Made by a program: the position numbers and the translations under genes. A model generated the notes under the pieces. That model had not been told where the DNA came from and ran no database searches. It saw nothing but the letters and a program-made list of their open reading frames with translations. Of a stretch of 64,000 nucleotides of DNA, positions 20,806-30,745 are shown piece after piece. The stretch is from Sulfurimonas sp. (GTDB taxonomy: Bacteria; Campylobacterota; Campylobacteria; Campylobacterales; Sulfurimonadaceae): assembly GCA_002899765.1 (NCBI GenBank), contig PPDH01000035.1:16182-80181 (forward strand), given 5' to 3'. Every line of letters begins with the position of its first letter. Position 1 is the first letter of the stretch.

Positions 20806-22905
20806 ATGGTATCGCAATCGGCAGAACAAAATCCTTTGCTAAAAACTTATAAATATATACTCGATTTTTATTTTGGCGATGTTAGTTATGATACTATTTT
20901 TAGTTTAAATCATACAAAAAATGAAGATTTTAATATGGAATCTGTCTTTTTTGTCTCCGAGCAGATAGGTCTTGTAGCTTTAGAAAAGACGATAGCCGCA
21001 TCCGATATTCCAAGTCACTTTCTCCCCTGCATTGTGTTTAACAATCGCAATGAACCTTTTATTTATCGAAAAAATATTGCCAATAAAAAAATAGAACTTT
21101 ATGATGCCGCTCTAGAAAAAAGTTTTGAAATAGAGTATAAAAAATTAAGCGGCTATAAAAAGGCTCTTCTTATATTTAGAGAAGAATCCAAAGCCGATTT
21201 AATAGATAAAACTCCTACAAACAAGTGGTTTTGGCAGCCCGTGAAATCATTTTGGAGGTCGTATGTAGAGGTTGGGATTTTGACATTTTTTATAAATTTG
21301 TTTGCCCTTTTTGTGCCTTTGTATATTATGATTGTTTACGATAGAGTAGTGCCCAATGAAGCTTATGATACTCTTTTTGTGCTAAGTTTCGGACTTATAA
21401 TTGCGCTTGTTTTTGAGCTTGTTTTTAAGAGCGTTAGAACTCATATTATTGATAAAACCGGCAAAAAACTCTCTTTATATCTTGAAGAAGATTTGATGAA
21501 AAGACTCCTTAGTATCCAATCTCAATATGACATCATGATGACAGGCTCTAAGGCAAATTTATTTAGAGAGTTGGCAACTGTAAGGGATTTTTTTGCTACC
21601 AAATCCGTTATACATATAATTGATTTTCCATTTTTTATATTTGCTCTTATAGTCATATATTTTATCTCTCCTGCCGTTGCTTTAGTTCCTTTTGTGCTGG
21701 CTCTTATTATTATGCTTATGAACATAGGGTTACAAATTCCGATTGGGCATTTGAGTAAAAAACATCTTGAAAACATTCAGTCAAAACATAACTATTTAGT
21801 TGAAACAATACAAGGCAGCGATGCGGTAAAACTCTCCAATGCAACTGCTTCAAAACTTTTCAATTGGAGAAATATCATAGCTTTTGGAGAAAATATTCAG
21901 GTTAAGATTCAGTCTGTAAACGCATTTGCGCTCAATATTTCACAAGCGCTGATTCAGTTAACGACGATTTTAGTTATTTCGGTAGGTGTTTTTCAAATTG
22001 CAGATAAAAATCTAAGTGTCGGCGGACTCATCGCAGTAACTATTTTAGCAAGCAGAGCCATGATTCCCGTAATCAGTCTATCTACGATGCTTATAAAATT
22101 TAAAGAGATTAAAGACTCTCTTAATAATCTTAAAGAATTTTGGAACCTGCCGCAGGAGAATGAAAAAAATATCGAGATAGGAGTTGGCGCCTTAAGCGGA
22201 GATATTGAATTTAAAGATGTGACATATTATTTTAAAAATTCAAAATACCCCTCTGTAAGTAATCTTAATTTTAAAATAAAAAAAGGCGAAAAAGTCGGTA
22301 TTATCGGGCAGACTGGAGCCGGAAAATCAACGGTTTTAAAACTTTTAACAGGACTTTTACACCCGACAAAGGGAAGTGTGTTTATAGATAATCATGATAT
22401 CTCTACAATCCACCCCGTAGAAATCAGACAAAATATAGGTGTTATGACACAAGAACCTTATCTTTTTAACGGTACTTTAAAAGAGAACATAGAGCTCTCA
22501 AAACCAATCAGCAAAGAGAGGATGATGGAGCTTATCGTTTTGAGCGGACTTGAAGAGCTTGTGAAAAAAAGTGCTCAAGGAGATGGCGTCGTCGTGGGAG
22601 AGAGAGGAGTAAACTTAAGTGTCGGGCAAAAACATCTCGTAGGTCTTGCAAGAGCAATTGTTAACGACCCTTCAATCCTTATCTTGGATGAACCGACAAC
22701 AGGACTTGATGTAGGATTAGAGAAAAAGCTTATGAATAATTTGAAAAAAATTATTGAGGAGAAAACACTTATTTTGATAACACACAGATTTGCCGCGCTT
22801 GAGCTTGTAAATCGCGTCATTGTTATAAACAACGGCAAAATAGTTGCAGACGGTACGCGGGATGTTATATTGAGCGCGCTTAGAACTCCAGGTGGTGCAA
22901 AATGA
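20806..22905 (+). CDS. type I secretion system permease/ATPase (LapB/HlyB-type ABC transporter)
   Basis: GQTGAGKSTVLKLL Walker A, LSVGQKHLVGLARAI signature, ILILDEPTTGLD Walker B; N-terminal C39-like domain. Confidence 0.93.
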   Translation: MVSQSAEQNPLLKTYKYILDFYFGDVSYDTIFSLNHTKNEDFNMESVFFVSEQIGLVALEKTIAASDIPSHFLPCIVFNNRNEPFIYRKNIANKKIELYDAALEKSFEIEYKKLSGYKKALLIFREESKADLIDKTPTNKWFWQPVKSFWRSYVEVGILTFFINLFALFVPLYIMIVYDRVVPNEAYDTLFVLSFGLIIALVFELVFKSVRTHIIDKTGKKLSLYLEEDLMKRLLSIQSQYDIMMTGSKANLFRELATVRDFFATKSVIHIIDFPFFIFALIVIYFISPAVALVPFVLALIIMLMNIGLQIPIGHLSKKHLENIQSKHNYLVETIQGSDAVKLSNATASKLFNWRNIIAFGENIQVKIQSVNAFALNISQALIQLTTILVISVGVFQIADKNLSVGGLIAVTILASRAMIPVISLSTMLIKFKEIKDSLNNLKEFWNLPQENEKNIEIGVGALSGDIEFKDVTYYFKNSKYPSVSNLNFKIKKGEKVGIIGQTGAGKSTVLKLLTGLLHPTKGSVFIDNHDISTIHPVEIRQNIGVMTQEPYLFNGTLKENIELSKPISKERMMELIVLSGLEELVKKSAQGDGVVVGERGVNLSVGQKHLVGLARAIVNDPSILILDEPTTGLDVGLEKKLMNNLKKIIEEKTLILITHRFAALELVNRVIVINNGKIVADGTRDVILSALRTPGGAK

Positions 22906-24170
22906 AACTTCACTATCAAGAAGAAAATTGGAACTATAGACTCGTTATTTACCCTATGATGGCATTTGTGGTTATATTTTTTGTATGGGCTGCTTTTGCC
23001 GAAATTGACGAAGTAGTAAAAGGAGAGGGAAGAGTTATCCCCTCGGGGCAAACAAAAATTCTACAACACTTTGAGGGCGGTATAATTACCGATATTCTAA
23101 TAAGTGAAGGTGACAGTGTAAAAAAAGGCGATGTTTTATACACTTTGAAAAATGACTATTTTATGGCTGACTTAAAATCACAAGAACTTGAAATAATGGC
23201 TCTTCAGGCAAAAGCTATGAGGCTTGAAGCACTTATTGACAGCAAAAACCTTGTGTTTGCAAAAGAATTTACACAAAACATAAGCGGAATTGTTGAAAGT
23301 GAGAGACAAACTTTTGAGGAAGAAAATGCAAATCACAAAAGACAACTCGGAATAGCGCAAGATCAATTAAAACAAAAAGTTCTTAGATTGGATGAGTTGA
23401 CAATGAAGCTGCAAAACCTTGAAATGGAGATGCAGCTTGCAAATGAAAATATGCAGATACAAGATGCTCTGTTGAAAAAAAATGTAGTATCTAGAAAAAA
23501 TTACTTAGTAGAGTTGTCGAAAAAACAGACTCTTGTTACAGAAATACAAAATGTGAGAAGTTTAATCCCTATTGTAAAAGAAGAGATTAAAGAGTCGCAA
23601 AAGAAGGTACAGAGCGTAAATTCAGAGATGCTTTCAAAAAATCTCAAGCAACTCTCCGAGGTAAAACTTAGCATTAGACAGATTCAAGAAAAATACAAAG
23701 CCTCCCTAGACAGGGATTTGAGAAAAGATATCGTAAGTCCTGTAAACGGTGTGATAAATAAACTCTATTTTAATACGGTAGAGGGAATTATAAAACCCGG
23801 AGACAATATAGCTGAAATAACGCCTGTAGAGGATAAACTTGTAATAGAAGCGAAAATAAAATCAAGTGATAGAGCGCAAATTTGGAACAATCAAAAAGTC
23901 TCTATTGAGATAACAGCGTATGATTTTTCAAAGTACGGTCTTTTAGAAGGAAGAGTTGTCTAAATATCTCCTGATAGCACAGAGGATAAGCTTGGTAACA
24001 GATACTACATGTTGAGAGTAAAAGCCGATACGCTAGGTTTTGATGAAGATTCTCAAATTCTTCCGGGCATGGTTGCAAATATTAATATCATAACAGGTAA
24101 AAAGAGTGTTTTGAGATATCTGATAAAGCCTCTAAAAGATATCGCACAGAACTCTTTTAAGGAAATTTAA
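22902..24170 (+). pseudogene. HlyD/LapC-family membrane fusion protein, interrupted by in-frame TAA at 23961-23963
   Basis: GEGRVIPSGQTKILQHFEGGI, SPVNGVINKLYFNTVEGIIKPG; after the stop ISPDSTEDKLGNRYYMLRVKADT...GMVANINIITGKKSVLRYLIKPLK in the same frame. Confidence 0.85.
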
Positions 24171-24227
24171 CATTTTACATAATACCAAAGTGTTATAATG
24201 TGATAAATAAAAAATAGGATTTGATAT

Positions 24228-25052
24228 ATGACTTACATAGAACTTTTAAAAAGAATAGATGCCCTAGCTCCTCTGCCAAAAACTGTTCTAGATATCGAAG
24301 AATTTAAAAAAACAGATAATTATGATACTAATGATTTAGTAAAAATAATCGAACAAGATCCCTTGATGGTGTCAACAATTTTAAAAACGGCAAATTCGGC
24401 GATGTTTGGTTTTGTAAGTAAAATCGATTCGCTCAGTAAAGCTGTTTCTCTTTTGGGGATAAATTTTACAATTTCCATTGCTTTGGCAAGCGGTATTAAA
24501 AATGCCATAAATAGCCAACTGGTTGTATACGGAGGCGATAGTGACATGTTCTTGAGAATTGCCAACATGCAGTCTAATTTTGTAAGCTTATGGATGAATC
24601 AAGTTGATATGGAACTGAAAAAAGAGTTGATTCTGCCATCTTTTTTACAAGAGAGCGGCAAATTTCTTATAAACAATGCCGTTATGGATGAAGGAAAAAA
24701 AGATGATTTTCTTAAACAAGTCAATGAAAGATTTGATGATATAAGCACGGTAGAAAAAGAGTTTGTCGGGATGAGCAGTGCGGATGTGACTTCTGCTATT
24801 TTAAAGCATTGGAATATTGCTCAAAGTATTATTGGCGGTATTAAGTATAGCGATGATGTCTCAAAGGTGCTTCCTCAGTTTGAAAAACAAGCAAAGATTT
24901 TAAATATCGTAAAGCTTGTTTGTAATATTTCAAAACCTCTTGATGAAAGATGTATAGAAAAAGCCAGACAAAGAGTTGAGGATTTCGGTTTTGACTTGAA
25001 ACCTTTTGATGCGGCTGTTGTGAAGATGCAAACAAGAATTTCTGAAGAATAA
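24228..25052 (+). CDS. HDOD domain protein
   Basis: LAPLPKTVLDI..., IIEQDPLMVSTILKTANSAMFGF..ISIALASGI. Confidence 0.8.
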   Translation: MTYIELLKRIDALAPLPKTVLDIEEFKKTDNYDTNDLVKIIEQDPLMVSTILKTANSAMFGFVSKIDSLSKAVSLLGINFTISIALASGIKNAINSQLVVYGGDSDMFLRIANMQSNFVSLWMNQVDMELKKELILPSFLQESGKFLINNAVMDEGKKDDFLKQVNERFDDISTVEKEFVGMSSADVTSAILKHWNIAQSIIGGIKYSDDVSKVLPQFEKQAKILNIVKLVCNISKPLDERCIEKARQRVEDFGFDLKPFDAAVVKMQTRISEE

Positions 25053-25233
25053 GGTAGAATAAAAATGTATTTTAAAATTTGTAATGTTAAAAAATTAAAA
25101 ATTATTAATGTTTTAAAACAACATTTTTAGTTTTAATATTTATACAATATTGTGTTATACTCTTTTACTGTTTTTCAAAGATATGCGCATTATAAAGTTA
25201 AAAAAATAATACAATCAAGGAATTTAAAAAAGA

Positions 25234-26178
25234 ATGTTTACTTTTATTAAAAGATTACAAGAATTATTAGCGCAGCTTAAAAAGAACAAGGGTCTTTGGT
25301 TTACGACTTTATTTGTTGTATCTATTATCGGGATTTTTGTTTCTATGTATATTATTATGACTATGACAGATAGAGTTTCAGAAAAAGTTTATCAAAGTAT
25401 GTTTGATAGTTACGAGTTGAAATTAAATGCAAAAGTGGAGAACAAGCAAGAAGAGTTTAAAAAAATAGCAACAGTGATTCAGCAAGATGAACTGCTCTTA
25501 AGTGCTTTAGAAGTAAACAATACTATAGTTACGGATAAACTTAAAAAATCTCTAAACGAAGAGTTCCTCAAAAACGGGTTTGCGGGATTAAGTGTAGATT
25601 TTGTCAGTGCAGCAAATAAAGATAAACCATTAAGAAATACTTTAAATACAGTCCTAAGTAGTAAAAGAACACTCTTTGGAGTAGAAGTTTTAGACAATGG
25701 TGTTTTCTTTGTTTATTTGGTTCCTCTGCAGAAAAATGAGAGTGTTTACGGTGTTTTAGAGATAAAGGAATCAGTGCACACTTTTAAAACACAACTAGCA
25801 AGAGAAGGAAGCCAATACCTGTTTTTACTTGATAAAAAGATGCTTTCTTCTTTATCTCTTGAAGAAAAAGCAGATAAGTACAAAGAGGTCAATGAAAACT
25901 ATGTTCTAAAACAAGTCGAGTATAACACGAAATTTGCATCGACTATAAATGAAGTAGATTTTGAAAAAATTAAACAGCTTAAATATGCTCTTTATAGTAA
26001 TTATTTTAGAGTAGTTAAAAAAATCACCGATATAAATGGAGTAGATATCGGTTTGATGGTTACAGGAGAGAACATAGATGCAAGCGGTGGTTTTGTAAAT
26101 ATCGCAGGCGATATGACAAACACAGTTACTACCGTTGCTTTAGGGTTAGTAATTTCCATTATCTTATTTCTATTTTAG
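25234..26178 (+). CDS. membrane protein with two TMs flanking a periplasmic sensor-like (dCache-like) domain
   Basis: N-terminal and C-terminal TMs, about 240-aa extracytoplasmic region. Confidence 0.5.
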   Translation: MFTFIKRLQELLAQLKKNKGLWFTTLFVVSIIGIFVSMYIIMTMTDRVSEKVYQSMFDSYELKLNAKVENKQEEFKKIATVIQQDELLLSALEVNNTIVTDKLKKSLNEEFLKNGFAGLSVDFVSAANKDKPLRNTLNTVLSSKRTLFGVEVLDNGVFFVYLVPLQKNESVYGVLEIKESVHTFKTQLAREGSQYLFLLDKKMLSSLSLEEKADKYKEVNENYVLKQVEYNTKFASTINEVDFEKIKQLKYALYSNYFRVVKKITDINGVDIGLMVTGENIDASGGFVNIAGDMTNTVTTVALGLVISIILFLF

Positions 26179-26185
26179 GTAACTT

Positions 26186-27355
26186 ATGAGACGTATTAGA
26201 ATATTAAAAATTTATTTTATCTTTTGGCTTTTTATCTTTTTTTTAGTATTTTCAAATCTTGATTCTTTTATTAGCTTTTTTATGGCTACTTTGACTTTTA
26301 ATATTGCTGTTTTGACTATTCTCGCAATCGGTATGATAATTGTCTATCATTCAGCATTTAGATTAACCATGCTGGCAGGAACATTCGGTATTTTGGCATA
26401 TAAAAAGGGTGAAGAACTCACCCAGTATCTTCACGGTATTGATAGAATTATGCCTGCGAGTATTGCTCACATGTTCTATAAAAGAGCAAAGGGCGGGTCT
26501 CTTTATTTTACTCAAACAGAAGCAAGGGATGTAACCACTTGGCTTGAAGAAAAATTTGCCTCCCAAAAAGTATATATAAACTTTTTTACGGCAACTGCTT
26601 TAATGATAGGACTTTTTGGAACATTTACAGGCTTGCTTAAAGCAATCGATGATATGGGTGCTATTGTTTTATCTTTAGGCGGAGATATTAATATTGCAGA
26701 GATAATCTCCGGATTTTCAGGACCATTGAGCGGTATGGCAATAGGTTTTGGTTCTTCTTTGTTTGGTGTTGCAACGGCTATCATTTTAAGTCTTAAGAGT
26801 TATATTCTCAGCAGAAATCAAGAATCTTTTATAGAAGATATAGAAGATTGGATGAAGGGAAGAATCATTGACTCGCAATCCGCCGAGGCAATTCAACAGT
26901 TTCGAGAAACAGAGGGTCTGGGGCACATAGGTTTTACTCAGCAAGCAGGAGTTCATCAAGCGGTTGCTTCCCCATCAGACCCTATGGCTTCGAGTAAATT
27001 TTTAGATGTTTTTGGAGAAGCTATGAGCGGACTCAAAGAAGAGATGAAAAGAAGCTCCGAGGGTAATGAAATCATATATAAAATGCTCTCGGAAAATTTA
27101 GAATCTACTGCTAAATCAACCTCAAATCAGATAGCACTTTTAGAGAGTATTGTAAATTCCATAAAGGAGTTAAATATCAATCAATTTTCAAATTCAAGCA
27201 CACTTGATGAATCTATACAGTCTCTTGCAAATATAGCAACAAGCCAGCATAAAACGATGAAACAGTTGGTAGATATTCAAAAACAAAATCAAGAGTCGAT
27301 GGAAAATCTCGCTCAAACTTTTGCTTCATCATCTAAGACAATTGTGAAAAGTTAA
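26186..27355 (+). CDS. MotA/TolQ/ExbB-like proton channel protein
   Basis: FFTATALMIGLFGTFTGLLKAI and GPLSGMAIGFGSSLFGVATAIIL core helices. Confidence 0.75.
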   Translation: MRRIRILKIYFIFWLFIFFLVFSNLDSFISFFMATLTFNIAVLTILAIGMIIVYHSAFRLTMLAGTFGILAYKKGEELTQYLHGIDRIMPASIAHMFYKRAKGGSLYFTQTEARDVTTWLEEKFASQKVYINFFTATALMIGLFGTFTGLLKAIDDMGAIVLSLGGDINIAEIISGFSGPLSGMAIGFGSSLFGVATAIILSLKSYILSRNQESFIEDIEDWMKGRIIDSQSAEAIQQFRETEGLGHIGFTQQAGVHQAVASPSDPMASSKFLDVFGEAMSGLKEEMKRSSEGNEIIYKMLSENLESTAKSTSNQIALLESIVNSIKELNINQFSNSSTLDESIQSLANIATSQHKTMKQLVDIQKQNQESMENLAQTFASSSKTIVKS

Positions 27356-27359
27356 CACG

Positions 27360-28073
27360 ATGGCAAAAAGATGTGAACAGGAGTTTAACCCATGGCCTGC
27401 ATTTGTTGATGTTTTTTCATCAGTCATTTTGGTCATGTTGCTGTTTTTGTTAATCACTATTGTAAATATTGTCTATTACGCACAGTTTAAATTTAAAGTT
27501 TCTTATACGGGAGCGATAACAAAAAATGAAGTTATCTCAAGTGCAGAGACAAAAAAATTTGAAGTTTTTGAGAAAAAAGAGAATATACAAGAAGCTATAA
27601 AAGAAGAAGAAATTTCTCAAATCGTAAAACAGCAAGAGATTAAAAAAACTCAAATAGAAGAAAAATCCGCTGAAATAGAAAGAGCAGGGAAGGATTTAAG
27701 CAGAATATATGAGGATGAGGCTACAAAACAAAAAACAGTTATAACAGAGGATTATCTGCTCTTAAATTTTGGAAGCAATGCAATCAAACTGGATAATCCG
27801 ACGATTCTGCAGGTAAGAGAATTTATAAATAAAATCAAGCAAAAAAATTTAAAACATGTAGTAAAAATAAGTGCGGTGGATCCGACAAATCAAATCAGTG
27901 CAACGGTCATGAAGCAGATTTCACTGGCAAGAACACTTAACGCAAGAAACTTAATAAGACAAATGGGGTATGACATAAAAGATGTCCGCATCGATTTACT
28001 TAATCCTAATGCAACAAATATTTTAAATCAAAATGAAAATGGATACCTTATAATCAGAATTGAGAAAAAATAA
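27360..28073 (+). CDS. MotB/OmpA-like partner protein
   Basis: Single TM with Asp (WPAFVDVFSSVILVMLLFLLI) then periplasmic OmpA-like C-terminus. Confidence 0.65.
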   Translation: MAKRCEQEFNPWPAFVDVFSSVILVMLLFLLITIVNIVYYAQFKFKVSYTGAITKNEVISSAETKKFEVFEKKENIQEAIKEEEISQIVKQQEIKKTQIEEKSAEIERAGKDLSRIYEDEATKQKTVITEDYLLLNFGSNAIKLDNPTILQVREFINKIKQKNLKHVVKISAVDPTNQISATVMKQISLARTLNARNLIRQMGYDIKDVRIDLLNPNATNILNQNENGYLIIRIEKK

Positions 28074-30745
28074 TGATATTTCATAAAAAAATAGAAATTT
28101 TAATTATTGCTTTTATACTAAGTTGTACTTTTATCGTGACAAATATTTAAGCTAATTCCACAAAAGAGAACTCTAAAAAAACTTTTGGCATAGATGAAGA
28201 AGAAGAGAGAAAAATTCAAAACTATAAGAGAGTCTCTTTAATAGACGTAGTTTTAGAAACTGTTTCAAACAGCTACAATATTAAAGCTGCAAGAGAAAAA
28301 GTAAGACAAGCAAAAATAAGTTTGGATGATGCGTATTCCGGCTATAAGCCTACTCTTGATCTTGAATATACTTACGGCAAAAACCAAGTAACCCCGGGAG
28401 ATGAGGGTAAAGATACGGGCACGCATAAATATGCAGATGAGAATCTTAAACTACTTCTTAAGCAAAACGTTTATGCGGGAGGCGCAACTGAGTATAAGAT
28501 TAAAGCTCTTGAAGAAAGCCTGCAAGTGTCAAAAAGCCGTTATGAACTTGCTATTAGTCAAGAGATACAAAATGCAATCAAGGCATATTTCGGTGTTGTC
28601 TTTTCCTCTCAGTCTGCAACTGTAACTAAAATAAACATGGAAATGCTGCGTAAAATACTTGAGATAGTAACCATAAAATACGAACTCGGTGCAGCTTCTA
28701 TCGGAGACATAAGCTCTATAAAAGCAAGCGTTGCCAATGCAGAATCAAAACTAAGTCAAACCAATTCAAAATTTGTTGAAGCATTAAAATATTATGAATA
28801 TATCGTCGGAGAAAACTTTAAATATACCTTGCCTTATGAATACGAATATGAGATAAAAATCGACTCTTTAGAAGAGCTGCTTAAAAAAGCTGATGAGGGT
28901 AATTTAAATATTGTAAGTTATTTGACAACCGTTAAGTCTGAAGAGTTTAAATTAAAAGGTAATCAATCAGGATTTAAACCAAAGGTAGACCTTTATTTTA
29001 CATACATGAGAACTTTTGATAAAGATGTTGCCGCTGAAGAGTTATATGAACAAGATACGAGCCAGATTTTTCTAAGCGTAAAATACAATCTATACAATGG
29101 TGACAAAGATTCACATGCAATCATTTCAACTTATAGCACAATCAGAGAATTGCGATACAAAATTGAAGAGGAGAGAAGGAAGGTAAAGTGGATTATTTCT
29201 GATGTATTTCAGTCATTAAATGCAATTGATGGAACAATAGGCAGTATAAAACAAGAAGTTGAGTCTTCTGAGGTTACGGTTGACTCATACTGGGAAGCCT
29301 TTAAAAATGGAGAGCAGGATTTGCAAACTCTTTTAATCGCACAAAGACAGCTTAATACGGCACAAGTTTCACTTATAGAATCTTATGAAAATAGACTAAA
29401 CAATTATTTCAAACTTTTGTTTGAGACCGGCGAGCTTGTTTCATTTTTTGAGTTAGATCCGACAAAAGAAAATTTTATTGATTTTACAAAAAGTAAATAC
29501 GACAACAGTTACTCTAAAGATACGCAGCTTGCAAAAGATTATGCAGCATTTACGACAATAAATATAGAAGCAGAAGAACCGCCTGTAGTAGAAAAAGAGG
29601 TACAAACGGTTGATACGCTCGAAGATATCCTGATGTTTAAAGATATGTTTTTAGATGCCAATGACAGCGATTTCACCATTTTTATTAGCAGTTTTGATTC
29701 TGTGTATGAAACTTTTAGTTTTATGAAAGAGTACAATGCGACAAAACATGCTTTTATAGTTGATATGATTGAAGAGAACAAGCTCAAAAATGCAATAGCA
29801 CATGGGATTTATGAAAATTTTGAACAGGCAGATGATGTATTGGGTATTATAAAAAAAGACCAAAACAAAAAATACGAAGTAGTGTCAATAGCTAAAATCA
29901 AAGAACTCTATAAAAAGTTTTTAGATACTTTAAGTGAGTTGCAGCCTAAAGAAGCTGTGCAGCAAAAAGAGATTATAAAAACTAAAATAGTAAAACTTGT
30001 TCCTAAAAAGCCGCAGCCTTATTTTACAAATGAAGAGTTCAAACAGGAGTTTATAAGTGCAGGTGAAGATAATTTTACTATCAATCTTGCAACATTCACT
30101 AAACTTGATGATGCTATAGCTTTTTTGGATAAAGAACAAATCAGCGATAAAGCGTTTGTGTTTAAATATGGTACGAATGCTGAGTGGATTAAAGTCCTTT
30201 ATGGTGTTTTTGCAACGTATGAAGAGGCACAGACAAGGCTTGCTAACTTATCTGCAAAAACAAGAGAGAGCTATTTTCCTGTTATAGAAAATATTAAGGA
30301 TAAACAAGAGCTATATAAAAAATACAGCCATTTAGAACTAGGCACGCCGCTTGGCTCTTTTGGTGAGACAGAGTACATTGAGATGTCGGAAGACGGCGAA
30401 ATTCAAGTGCAAGATATAGAGACTCAAAAAGAGGATGAAAAAAGCACTTCTACATCGCTGACACAAATTGTTGTAGCTGCACATTCAAGCTATGAGAGCG
30501 CAATGATTAGTAAAAAGAGGTATGACGCATATATTAGCGAACATGAGCAGCTCAAACAAATCGTACAAAAATACTCTTTAAAAACACAAATCAAAGAAGA
30601 CGGAAACTATTTTGTGTTAACAATTGGAGTTTTTGAACAAAATCCTGATCGCAAAATTGTACTTGAAAAAACAAGAGAAAAATTCAAAAGTGCTTATGTA
30701 TTGAAACTTTCAGACAAAAAAAGCACGCAAGTGAATGAAAATTGA
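28074..30745 (+). pseudogene. TolC-family outer membrane efflux protein with C-terminal SPOR-like repeats; in-frame TAA at 28148-28150
   Basis: MIFHKKIEILIIAFILSCTFIVTNI*ANSTKENSK...YKPTLDLEYTYG; TolC helices then three SPOR-like segments; upstream part in same frame as the 28322 ORF. Confidence 0.8.

Noticed and set aside
26166-26185. Possible seventh interrupted gene at 26178 (protein ends in a TM)
   Set aside because: The stop is TAG, the next gene starts 8 nt later, and ending in a second TM is a plausible natural terminus.
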